Assembly (NCBI GenBank): GCA_020055645.1
Contig: CM034546.1
Location: forward strand, 124,641,875-124,705,874
DNA length: 64,000 nt
Source of the DNA: Tomocerus qinae
Taxonomy: Eukaryota > Arthropoda > Collembola > Entomobryomorpha > Tomoceridae
Direction of reading: 5' to 3'
This document shows positions 1 through 11,197 of the stretch, one piece after another. The stretch's first letter is position 1. Each line of letters begins with the position of its first letter. Made by a program: the position numbers and the translations under genes. The notes beneath the pieces are model-generated. The model was given only the letters and a program-made list of their open reading frames with translations. It ran no database searches and was not told the DNA's origin.

Positions 1-802
1 CAACATCCTCCGATTTGCAACTAATATAAAAACAAAACGAGTTTTATTCTCTTCGTCATTTACAACAATAAATCGTCTTACAGATGACGGATTTATTTAT
101 GAAGACTTCCCCGATGACGATAATAATGCTGATGATATTACTTTAGGCTACTCTGTGTCTAAATTTGTTTGTGAGAAATTATTACGGCAGGCTAATGAGC
201 GAGGAATTCCTTGCACTGTAATCCGATATTCGACTCTATTGGGACATAGCGAAACTGGACTATTTTTGGCGCAAACAAATTCAATGGCCAATCAGTTACT
301 TTTATCACTTCGCTTTGGAATGTTGCCGGATGTAGAAAGTTGTTGGTTTGCAATTCCTGTTGACTTGGCTAGTAAATTAACGGTTGAACTGGTTTTCAAC
401 GAAAAGGCACAACAGGGTGTTTTTAATATCATCCAACCTGTGCCAATGTACATTAAGGATTTTATCCTTGTGGCTCAACAAATTGGATACAATTTAGCAT
501 TGGTCAGTTTGAATGAATATGAAGAAAGAGTCAAAATGGAAATGGAGACCAATAGCATTTTAAATGTTTTTAAAGACAATTATGGCTCAGAACTCTCCTA
601 CACAGAATTATCCAAAAATCATCCAAAATTACGAGAATTTTTAGAAAGAGGTATCAATTCCAACAAAATCAGTGATAAGTGCAAAAATATAATTCCAGAT
701 ATAACCGAAAGAATTCCGCATACTAATAATGTTTTCAAAGCGTATTTGGAATATGCTCACAGAACTGGCACATTTGAGAGATTTGGAATAGTAGCTCAGT
801 GA
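1..802 (+). CDS. C-terminal part of an NRPS-like thioester reductase (extended SDR fold)
   Basis: The frame is open from base 2 to a TGA at 800-802, about 266 codons; the 5' part lies outside the window. Visible SDR signs are a strand ending in LFSSS, followed by GYSVSK (bases 146-163), which is the YxxxK active site, and then a segment VIRYSTLLGHSETG typical of the substrate-side loop of terminal reductase domains. Such domains end NRPS-like and alpha-aminoadipate-reductase-like proteins and release a carrier-bound thioester as an aldehyde or alcohol with NADPH. No intron is needed in the part seen. The carrier and adenylation domains expected upstream cannot be seen, so a stand-alone reductase is possible. 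Animal genes of this type are few, so a microbial origin is plausible but not shown. I saw no further domain after the stop. Confidence 0.7.
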   Translation, partial: NILRFATNIKTKRVLFSSSFTTINRLTDDGFIYEDFPDDDNNADDITLGYSVSKFVCEKLLRQANERGIPCTVIRYSTLLGHSETGLFLAQTNSMANQLLLSLRFGMLPDVESCWFAIPVDLASKLTVELVFNEKAQQGVFNIIQPVPMYIKDFILVAQQIGYNLALVSLNEYEERVKMEMETNSILNVFKDNYGSELSYTELSKNHPKLREFLERGINSNKISDKCKNIIPDITERIPHTNNVFKAYLEYAHRTGTFERFGIVAQ

Positions 803-1959
803 TTCTGTTTGGTAAATAGTAAATGTATTCTAATGTAATTTATTTTAGTGGATGATGAAAATGATGATTATTCATTACTTAACTTAATTCATGACGTAAT
901 TCACATAGCTGCTGCAAAATTCAAGAAAAGTGTAACTTTTGTGAGGAACTGCTTAAAAATTGTATAAAAAAGCTCTTTTCTTATAAATTATAACAATTCT
1001 GTACAATGGATTGGCAAACGCCCTCTAAAACTTTAAAATAATTGTCATAAATTGCCATAATTAGATTAAAAAATATTATCTTATTGTCTTACCAAGTATC
1101 CTTATGTAAAAAACCAAAAGTTGTTTTATTACAAAAGTGTACAATACAAAAAAATTAAAAAAGTTAAAAATTGCAAATTATTAGTTTTAATGAATAAAAT
1201 CATGAAATCTGAAAAGTATAGCTATATTATGTGTTACGACCACCCACCACTTAAGACCACTTTTCATCAGTAGCTATTAAATGTAAACAATAAAATAATA
1301 ATGGCCAAAATATTTTAACATGATCAATGGTAATTAAATTAAAATATTAGCTCAAACTAAGTGTCAAGAGCACTAAGCACTTTAATTGTTTCCCGTCGAA
1401 CTTCAATAATCTTACAAAAATGTTTTATTTGTATTTCATTGAGATTTTTGGTTTGTTCTTGATGAAGTTTAAATAAACTATGTTAGTAGATAATTTTAAT
1501 TACAGGTGCAACGCAATAAGACAGCTGAATTGAGATTGAAAACAATTCAGCAAGATTTAATCACAAAGTTATATACAGAAATAACAATACCCTAAAATAT
1601 TATTATTCGATACCCAATAAGTAGTCTTTCGATAGATAACTATTTATAGGTATGTGTGTACATAATACTTTACAATATCTTACTATCAGTTAGCCCTTGT
1701 CCCCACCACATTTTACAACTCAGCTGCACTTACATTGTCTAGACTGTGCAGTAGCTACTTCATCTTTCATCAAACTTGCATGAATTTGTAGATTTATAGT
1801 CATTCTTGCAAGAATATAGGTACCACATACAACTGGTTCATGGTGAAGACTAATAATTGTCGTGTAAAGACAGAGGAACACATACTTTAAATTATTTTGT
1901 GAATTTTAAGTATGATCTGAAACCCAAAACTCTGAAAATCTAAAATCGATAACATCAAA
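803..1959. other. Intergenic; 3' half is a duplicated GMC promoter block
   Basis: No coding signal. From about 1480 to the GMC-A start the sequence is closely similar to 10735-11197 upstream of GMC-B, so the tandem duplication included roughly 480 bp of upstream DNA. The shared block probably holds the promoter and 5' UTR; no clear TATA box was picked out. Confidence 0.6.
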
Positions 1960-4900
1960 ATGGGGAAAGATTTAAAATTAAATATATTTGCAGCCCTGTC
2001 TGTAAAATTTCAGCGAATATTTTTCCTTCCAATTTTGTATACAATGATTGCATCTCTTGGAGTGATTACAAGCGTTTGGAGAAGAGGTACAGGATTTTGT
2101 TCCTTAACTCACATGTACAGATTTGTACAATTTTTTTCTTATTTACAGTATTTCTTTTTATTTTCTCCACAGGTGACATGCATCTGGACGCTAAAGTAGA
2201 CGCAAATCGAGAGAAAGATTTTGAGACGTATGATTTTATAATTGGTAACTACTTTACCTTTCTTCTTTTTTTAGAAATTCATATTTAAACTTTTGTGAAA
2301 TAAATTACTCTGATAGTTATTCTATTTATAATAGCTATAAAATGTTTTTGACTGTATCATAAGCTGAAAGTGAACAGAAGTACGCCAATCTACAAACTAT
2401 TTTTAACCATTAAACATTAAATTCTAATTTTCCTTGCAACTGATGTCCATTAAAATAGGACGAAAGAGACAAAATGTGAATATCATTAAATTTTAATTGC
2501 TATATTTATTATTATGCTATTCCACTTAACTTTCCAACTTGTGTTATTTTTTAAGCGCAATAAATACCTAATACTTTCTAGTGTAATATCTAGATAAATG
2601 CATTGTTATAATTTTATATTTTAAATATAAACACTGTTCTATTTGATCTCAGTGGGAGCTGGCTCTGCTGGATGTCTAGTTGCCAATAGATTGTCATTTA
2701 ACTACAATGTTCTACTACTTGAAGCTGGTGGATCTCCTAACCCGCTCCAGGTATTCGTTGATATCATTTTTCATAATTTTTAACTTATATTTTGAAGAAG
2801 GGTTTTTAGGTTTTTAATTTCTTTCTAAAGGAAAAAAAAAGCTTTTTGTAATAATTATTAACCTATATTTAAAAAGTACCAATGTTATCAAAGTTGGACG
2901 TGTTTTCTATATTTCTTTCTTTTTAGTCGATCCCCGGCCTTGGATTTTTTTTGTTTGGCTACCCAGACATTGATTGGAATCACCGAAGTGTACCTCAAAC
3001 AGGGGGAAGTCTCATGTCCGTCAATCAGGTTTAATAAAATTATGCAACTATCTTAACTTTTTGAAGGATTCACGCCCCTGTGCATCTTATAAGTGAAGTA
3101 GGTATGTATAAATGTATTTAATGGGGCTACAGGGTCACGGTTAGCAATATTATTAGTACAGTTGGCTCTATATATAATGCGGTATGCAAAGGTCTTTTAG
3201 CCTTTTACTGACACTGTATAGTCATTCCTTGTAGATGAGAATTCCTAAACAAACATGAATTTAATAGAACAGAAAACACCGAAACATACCTCAAATTAAA
3301 AGAATCCATATTCAATGGACTATGAGCGTTATATGCTTATTTATGTAGGTACCTTGCACACGAGACCAAATATCCATAAAACAAATACAGGAAAGTAATA
3401 AAATTAAATTACATGCCAATCATATAAGCTTCAAGCGTGTCAAATTGGTTTCATCGTTGAAATATTTATTTATTGCTATGGACTATGCAATAAATCTTTA
3501 CCATCATTTTATTCCTTTCATCCTGTACCTTTAATAATATTATAGAAACATTGTTCTTTGAATGTAATTGTTACACATTATATGTGTCAGATCTGTATCT
3601 CAATGTTAAAATAGAGAGAAACAGAATTTATAGAAACAATATATGTGCACTCAATTTGTACAAGTATCTATATAAAGGTTCCAGGTGTGTTATTTGAATA
3701 GATTTTATTTTTGTAGGTGATTAATATCTAGTTTTATTGTATTAATATAGCAATCAAGTTGGTCAGCAGGGAAAGGATTAGGTAAGTATTATTAATTTCT
3801 AATATTTTTATGTAAACATATTTATGCAAGATAAATGCTTGTGCATAATCATGTAAGATAGCTGCTATTTATGTAAGATACAATAATAGAATGTATCTAT
3901 CAGCATTTACAATCATCTAAAATAATTGTTTATTTTACAGGTGGCTCAGGTAGACGACTTTATTATGATAATTTGCAACTTTTGACGTACGGCTGATGAT
4001 GAGGTAAATTTTACAACTTTTTTTGAAAACCATTTCAGGCAGTTTAAACCTAATGCTGTATTTAAGAGGTAATTGTTCAATGTTAATTTTATTTCCTTAT
4101 TAACTGTTATACTTTCAGCTTGATTTGTAGATGGATAAAATATGTTTTTATTTGAACACAAAAAAATTCATAAAAAATTATAAATATTTTACACATTTAA
4201 TTGGTTTTTAGGCATTTAAAATGTAATATACGGGAACTTCCAATATAATTTTCCTGTTTTCTCCTTCGTAAATCTAAATCTTTAGCTGTCCTAATTTTCC
4301 ACACGAAGGGAACCAAATGGGAAGCTTTGCACTTATATTATGACTTCTTTTTAATTAACCAGTAGTTTAAATGAATGAGCCTTTAAATTAAAATGTAGTA
4401 TACTGCAGAAATATGATACTTTAAATTAAATGATATTTTCAGTAAATCATTTCTTTAAACATATGAATTATCTTTACGTATAAAGGAATCAACCTTTACC
4501 AATAAAACAATTAGCCATTAGTCAATTTTTATTGAATGTAGTAGTATGGCTGACATGTATTCGTAAGTATTGCAGAAATGTATTGGCAGGTAATAATCAG
4601 ATGTCGGAATTTTATTTATATAAACTTTTTTCAGACTTAACTGAGAGTCGATTTTGTATCTCGACATTTCATAAGGATATCAAAGATATAAATATGTTAG
4701 AAATTTTTTTTAATTTGTGACTTCAAAAAATCTAAATTTTTTGTAAACATTTTTAAATAAAAAATTACGCAAAATTTTTCGAGTAAAAAAATCTTTAGAA
4801 AATAAAATAATTTGTCCATTTTCAGATTTCAAATGACTATTATTCTATTTTGTTCGATAAATAAACGTGATCCAACTTTGACTTCTTGGTAATCGTACAT

Positions 4901-6375
4901 TCCTTTTGGGTACAAGCAGCAATTATTTGGCATGGCTTGTTCATTTCTACACTCAGTAGTTCTAAACGGAAATACCGTTGCTCAATATACTGGCTCATTA
5001 CTTTATTGCTTAAGGAACATTCCTTTGTTTCGTAAAGACGAGTCATTAAATTTACCATAAATCTCTATATATAATCGTAGACTTGATAAATTTACCTGTC
5101 TATATATATTTATATATATATATGTATGTACGTGTGGTAGGGAGAACCTAAGGAACCTGCATATATTACGTAAAGCAAAACCCCCTCCCACATGTGTAAC
5201 GCAAGTGTTGACCGCAACACTTTTGAGTACCTCCTCCTCCCATCAACTGCACACGTAATATATGCAGGCTCCTTAAAAGCAAAATGTGCAAGCCCAATCC
5301 CTTTAAACCACCGAAATGAGTCGTTTCATACTATTATTATAACATCTAAATTATAATAGAATTCACATGAGAAGGCTGAATGGTGACTGGGGATCGAATG
5401 GAAATGGTTAGCGAAAGGAAACATTTCGTAATGATCGTAATGTGCGTATTAAATAGCATTTCAAAACTTCTAACCCAAATTGGTTCTGCTATAATATCGA
5501 AAAACTTATTCAACATTTTTTAATAGAGCTGGGTTTACTTTTTACTACCCTCTTAATTCCTTTGTGCCAGTTGGGATATCTTTTTGTAGAATTAAATAAC
5601 AGTACTGGGAGCCACTAATTTATTCTTAAAAAATATTTATTGCAAGTTGTACTCATGGGATTTGTACGTTTTTCCAAAATCCTAGAGGGAATCTTAATTT
5701 TTCGATTTTAAAAAGGAGCTTTTTGGTAACTTTGTGGGAGTTTTTTCGAAAATAGTCTTTCACTGTTCCCTGTATTTGATGCTACGATCTACAGTTATTA
5801 TTTTGGTGTAGGAAATTCCTTTTTATCAGAAAGTTAATTTTTCCTACCACTGTAGAAAATAAAAGTGTATTAATTTAAATATACTTTGTATTTACAAAGT
5901 TAACATAACAACCTAACATAATGGGATGTTTTCGAAATCGTTTTTACTACTGTGATGGGTGTCCGGCTGAATTTCTCTTGAGTGCTAGATTTGCCCTTCA
6001 GCTGGGTTCACTAGTTATTAATAAAGTTAAAGGCATGGTTTTTTATTTTAAAGGCTCATTAATTGCCACCCTTATATTATTTCCTATTATGCTGAAAATT
6101 GCATGCATGGAATGGTGGTGCACGGCTTTGATTAACAAAACACTTTTCAATTTGTATTTCTTTCACTAATGCACATTTCAGTAGTATGGCAAATATGGAA
6201 AGCATTTTAAATATCTATTAATGGAAAAGGAAATCCACGAGATTATGACAATTGGGCAAAAATGGTAGACGATCCTAGCTGGAGTTACGAAGAAATGCTG
6301 CCTTTTTTTAAGAAGCATGAAAACTACAAAGATCGTAGAGCAGATCGTAAGATAAACTAACGATTAGATGAAATA

Positions 6376-7818
6376 CAGTACGGGGAAGCTAAAAGTGACC
6401 ATAGGGATTACACGCCCCTTATGGGAAATTATGAAAAACTATTGCCCATAATCTAATTTTTAGCTCGCCTGAATAAGGCAGCTTATAGAACCACACAGTC
6501 TGTCCGTACGTCCGTCCGTACGTCCGTCCGTCCGTACCCACGATAACTTTCGAAAGCAATGACGGATATTGACCAAACTTGGCAAAAACAATGCCTATGG
6601 ACCACTGACGATCCCTATTGATTTTGGGGCTAATCGGTCCATTGGTTGCTGAGATACCGCGCGCTCACTTTGTCTTCATTTTGATAGTCAAAGTGAAAAA
6701 TGGGCATTAAAAAGTTCAATTGCGTTTCCTATAAATTGTTAGCGTGATAGTATAAAATATTCCACTCCGCTTCTACCGAATTTAAGATTTTATAGTAAAA
6801 GCAAATAAAACCCGAAAGTAACTATAAGAGGACCGAAATAAATCTATTTCGCATTTATATTCAATTTTATAGTCAAACTTGCATTATTCCAATTTCTATT
6901 GATTTTCATTATTAATATTGACCGATTTTGATTCTCTTTAGATTTTCATAGTTAACATTATTCAATTTTAATTTAATGTTGATTTTCATAGTCAAAATTA
7001 TTCAATTTTGAATTTATGTTGATTTTTATGATCAACAATTATCAATTATGAATTTGTGTTTATTTTCATAGTCAACATTAATCAATTTTAGCTCGCCTCT
7101 GAATAAGGCAGCTTATAGAATCGCACAGTCTGTCCGTCGGTCTGTCCCCGTACCCACGATAACTTTCGAATGCAATGACGGATATTAATTAAACTTGGTA
7201 AAAACCATACCTATGGGCTGATGACGATCTCTATTGATTTTCGGGCAAATCGCTCCATTAGTTGCTGAGATGCCGTGCGCTCACATTGTCTTCATTTTGA
7301 TAGTCAAAGTGAAAAATGGGCATTAAAAAGTTAAATTGCGCTTCCTATAAATATAATATAATATAATTATATATAACTCCGTTTCTACCAAATTTATTTT
7401 GAATTTATGTTTCATCGATTTTGATTTTGTATTGATTTTGATAGTAAAGATTAATCAAATTTGATTTACTGTAGATTTTGATATTCAACATTAATCAATT
7501 TTGATTTTCTGTTGATTTTCATAGTCAACAATTATTTATTTTGATTTTCTGTTGATTTTTCAAATGATATAGTTTCGTTTCCTTATAATATCAATGTCTG
7601 AATTTTTAATATGTCGTAGCTACATATATAAAGACTCAATTCTGAAAGCTTGATCAAAATCCATACGTTCGGTTTTGTGTTACGTGCGACTTTTCCTCTA
7701 CCAAAATGTGTACACGGTAACCTTTACTCAGGCGAGCTTCTGTTACGGCTTGCTGTAGGTTTTTCATATCTGCCTACTCATCGTAATCCCTATGGTCACT
7801 TTTAGTGGTCCCGTACTG
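6376..7818. mobile_element. Tc1/mariner-like non-autonomous element with TA duplication
   Basis: It starts CAGTACGGG and ends CCCGTACTG, with about 36 bp of terminal inverted repeat reaching to CCATAGGGATTAC, flanked by TA (6374-6375 and 7819-7820). The same intron of GMC-B (near 14240-14260) is the empty site, which confirms the borders. No transposase is visible. The interior is largely occupied by another repeat family. Confidence 0.8.
6459..7760. repeat. Interspersed repeat with AGCTCGCCTGA ends
   Basis: The left end is TTTTAGCTCGCCTGAATAAG and the right end TCAGGCGAGCTTCTG...GCTTGCTGTAGG; an internal copy of the left end lies near 7088. A (CCGT/ACGT)n-like stretch at about 6500-6535 follows the left end. 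The same family is at 15043-15737. It sits inside the Tc1-like element. No protein is encoded and the class is unknown. Confidence 0.6.
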
Positions 7819-7854
7819 TAGATAGTTTTTATATAAAAAAAATATTAAATGCTA

Positions 7855-8035
7855 CTGTTCATCCAAGGAAATTAGTCAGTCCTGTGTGGCATTTTACGTG
7901 TTAGCGATTTTGAAATTTTAGTTCACTGGTAAATTTTATTTCACTGGAGGCAGAAATACAAATAACCATAGTAACATTTAAATATGCCAAATAACCTTTC
8001 AGATTTTGGACTGACTAATTCTCTTGGATGAACAG
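7855..8035. mobile_element. Short TA-flanked MITE, 181 bp
   Basis: The ends CTGTTCATCCAAGGAAATTA and its complement (GACTGACTAATTCTCTTGGATGAACAG) form about 28 bp of terminal inverted repeat. The flanking TA is at 7853-7854 and 8036-8037. It is absent from the matching intron of GMC-B, so it entered copy A after the duplication. Confidence 0.8.
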
Positions 8036-8623
8036 TAATTTATTTTTTATAGTAAATAATGTGGATTTAATTGTGAATTTTGCTTTGCAATCTGTTTAGC
8101 CCGTTATCACGGTTTCAAAGGCGAACTTGGAATTGAACTTCCAGACTTTACTGGTATAGCTGAAGATTTTGTTCAAGGGGGGTTGGATTTGGGCTATCCA
8201 GCAATAGACGTAAATGCCCATCATAATGAGGGATTTTTCAAATTATATCACAATACAAAACGAGGAGTCAGACATTCTCCATATACAGCATTTATAAAAC
8301 CCATCAGCTACAGAAAACGATTAACAGTTCGAAAATACGCTCAAGTCAATAAGGTAACATCATTTCTTTTATTTCAGGAAAAATTGCAATACTATAACGG
8401 CCTAATTAGAATTTTTTTGTAGATTTTGTTCCGAAAGGGCAATGCGGAAGTTTATGGAGTGGAATACGACAGACACGGAAGAACAATCACAGCTTTATGT
8501 AGCAAAGAAGTAATTGTGTCTGCCGGGACAATAACATCACCAAAATTATTGATGTTATCAGGAATCGGTCCCCGAAAACATCTTGAGGAATTACAGGTAG
8601 AACTGAAAACATTGAATTTCCTG

Positions 8624-8784
8624 CAAGGAACAACAAAGATAGTCCTTTTTTACAAAAAAGTTTTTAAAAAGTACCTTTGTAAAAAAACAGCCATTTTTAC
8701 CTTTTTGCCTTATTTACATGTAAAGTGGAAGTAAATCTACATCAAAAAAGGTGAAACGGCAAAAATGTCCTTTTTTGTTCCCTG
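8624..8784. mobile_element. hAT-like MITE (CAGGGAACAAAAAAGG family), copy in GMC-A intron
   Basis: The degenerate left end is CAAGGAACAA and the right end TTTTTTGTTCCCTG. It is flanked by ATTTCCTG (8616-8623) and ATTTCCTA (8785-8792), an 8-bp target duplication as made by hAT transposases. GMC-B has the same family at the same site, so this insertion is older than the gene duplication. Confidence 0.75.
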
Positions 8785-9982
8785 ATTTCCTAGTTTTAAA
8801 ATTCCAGGGAAAAAAACAACAACAATTGAGTATTTATATTATTAGATCCCCGTTAAACACGATTTGCCCGTAGGCCTTAATCTTGAAGATCATCTTGCAG
8901 TTCATCTTGGCCCCTTCTTTATAAATGAGCCTAAGACGCTAAACCTGGAAAGAGATATCACATCCGATGCTATGGTCCACTGGCTAACCAAAGGCAAAGG
9001 CGTCTTGACATCTTCTCAAGCCCAGGCTTCTGCAGTATTATCATCTAGCTTTGCAAAAGCCCGAGGGGAAGGGGATTGGCCAGATATTCATTTATTTGCA
9101 TTCGGATTCTCTCTTTTTCGCACAATTGAAAATGTATTATACCGCGCTTTGAATTTAAAGATGGATGTCGTGCGGGAATATTACAAAAACGATATCAACA
9201 GGGAATCCTTCCATATTCTCGTAACTGGTTCTAGACCCTTGTCAAACGGTTGGATCAAATTAGGCGGGAAAAGCCCGCATGATAATGTCATCATTCAGCC
9301 CAATTATTTAAATGATCCTGAGTCAATTGACATAAAAGTACTTGTCGAAGGCATCAAAATGTCTCTCGATCTGGTGGAAAATACTCCAACTTTTAGAAAC
9401 CTTGGCGGGCATTTCACAAATGCATCTTTGCCGGGTTGCGAACATCTCCCTTTCAGGAGCGACGATTATTGGGAATGTTATGCCCGGAGGAATTCAGCCA
9501 CTCTCCATCATCCTAGTGGAACAGCTGCGATGGGGAAAAGAGGAGCATCTCATAATTCCGTTGTCGATCCAGAACTCAGAGTACATGGAGTGTCTAACCT
9601 CAGGGTTATTGACACTTCGATAATGCCAAAAGTGGTTAATGTCAACACACAAGCAGGAACAATGGGAATTGCCGAGAAAGGTTCGCATATGATTTTACAA
9701 TATTGGAACAAGCAGCAGAAACAGCAAGAGTACGGAAGTCCAGTGCCACAATCCAAATTGTTCGACTACGTTTTCCAACCTCGGAACCCTTTTGATGTTA
9801 ACTACATTTAAATATTTATGTTTCAACAATCAACTTAACTTGTCCAACATGATGAATACACATTTACGTCTTTTTCCTTACTTACCTAAATACTTAATAC
9901 GTTTTGCAAAGGCCAACTGTGCAAATGTGATTTGTTACATAAATAACCTGCTATTTATAACTATACTTATACTTTGATCAAA

Positions 9983-10193
9983 CAGGGAACAAAAAAGGAC
10001 ATTTTTTGTGCCTTTTTTATAAAAAAGGTAGAAGTAAGTTTTAAAAAAGCAGTCCTTTTTTGCCTTTTTGATGTAGCAGCGTGCCCCATTTACTTCCACT
10101 TTACATTTAAACCATGAAGAAAGGTAAAAAAGACAGGTTTTAAAAAAAACGTAGTACTATTTTGTAAAAAAAGAATAGCTTTTTTGTTCCCTG
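9983..10193. mobile_element. hAT-like MITE downstream of GMC-A
   Basis: The element runs from CAGGGAACAAAAAAGG to TTTTTTGTTCCCTG, 211 bp and largely self-complementary, flanked by GATCAAA on both sides. The corresponding place downstream of GMC-B (about 17025-17035) lacks it, so it is private to copy A. Confidence 0.75.
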
Positions 10194-10429
10194 GATCAAA
10201 GTGATCAATAAAAGCGTTTATCTACTTTAGCTATCCCATTTAATTTCAATTCATTCAAAAAATATTATAGTATGCATTTGAACACTATGTAATATTATAC
10301 TATGCAAAAATTGAACGAAGACGTTTAAGGAAAAGCGGAAACTTAAAATAGATCAATATTATTACTGTTGAGTTAGCTGACAGCATCAGTTTGTTTTATA
10401 AAGAACTACTGACATACAAGTTTTGGCCT

Positions 10430-10502
10430 GGAAGTGCCACAATCTAAGTTGTTCGACTACGTTTTCCAACCTCGGAACCCATTTGATGCAAACTACGTTT
10501 AA
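10430..10502 (+). pseudogene. Fragment of a third GMC gene (last 24 codons)
   Basis: This stretch matches the extreme 3' end of the GMC exon 10 ([14 protein letters not shown] then a TAA) but stands alone between copies A and B. After it comes unrelated sequence, then from about 10735 the upstream block of copy B. The DNA just before it (about 10290-10400, with GAGTTAGCTGACA) resembles DNA downstream of copy B at about 17690-17800. A former third copy, mostly deleted, explains this best. Confidence 0.75.
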
Positions 10503-11197
10503 ATGTGGTAGTACGTCGATTTGGCAAAAGAATTTTTGCCACAATTTCGACCCCTCGGGATAATTTGGCAAAACCGTTTTTGATTGACTTTGGTTGATTT
10601 TGCCCACACACAAACTATATTAGTTCACATTTTCAAATTTCATTAACCTCAGAAAAACCAATGGAAAATATTATGGCAGCAAATATTTTCATATTTTTAT
10701 TAAAAAACTAAATTAAAATCAGTATTTCGATTTGTTAGTAGAAAATTTTAATTACATGTGCAACACAATAAGAGAGCTGAATTGAAATTGAAAACAATTC
10801 AATAAGATCTAGTCACATAAGTTATATTATACAAAAATAACAGTACCCTAAAGTATTATTCAATAAGTATAGTCTTGATAAATAACTAAGTGTAGGTATG
10901 TGTGTACATTATACTTTACAATATTAATATGCAGTTAACCCTTGTCCACACATTATAAAACTCAGTTGCACTTAAACAGTCTAGACTGCAGTAGCTACTT
11001 AATCTTTCATCAAACTTGCATGAATTTGTAGATTTATAGTCATTCTTGCAAGAATATAGGTACCACATACAACTGGTTCATGGCAAAAACTAATTGTAGT
11101 GCTACAGACAGAGGAACACATACTTAAAATTATTTTGTGAATTTTAAGTATGATCTGAAACCCAAAACTCTGAAAACCAAAAATCGATAACATCAAA

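Larger units (their letters stand above)
1960..9811 (+). pseudogene. GMC oxidoreductase, tandem copy A (probably damaged)
   Basis: Exons by splice sites and comparison with copy B: 1960-2086, 2173-2244, 2653-2750, 2927-3028, 3751-3781, 3941-3949 (9-bp microexon), about 6184-6346, 8100-8353, 8423-8596, 8846-9811. The product would be a glucose/choline-dehydrogenase-like FAD enzyme. Exons 1-2 give an N-terminal hydrophobic anchor ([20 protein letters not shown]). Exon 3 has the FAD site [15 protein letters not shown] and LLLEAGG. The microexon completes LGGS. Exon 7 gives [15 protein letters not shown], exon 9 [21 protein letters not shown], and exon 10 the active-site block [13 protein letters not shown] plus [16 protein letters not shown]. 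All exon phases agree with copy B except exon 7. There an in-frame TAA at 6208-6210 lies just before ISINGKGN, with no acceptor after it. The copy is therefore probably non-functional, unless the base call is wrong. Its exon 7 to 8 intron holds two extra transposon insertions. The substrate cannot be read from sequence. Confidence 0.75.

Noticed and set aside
9494-9756. Minus-strand frames over GMC exon 10 (same at 16522-16784)
   Set aside because: Shadows of the strongly conserved GMC coding exon.
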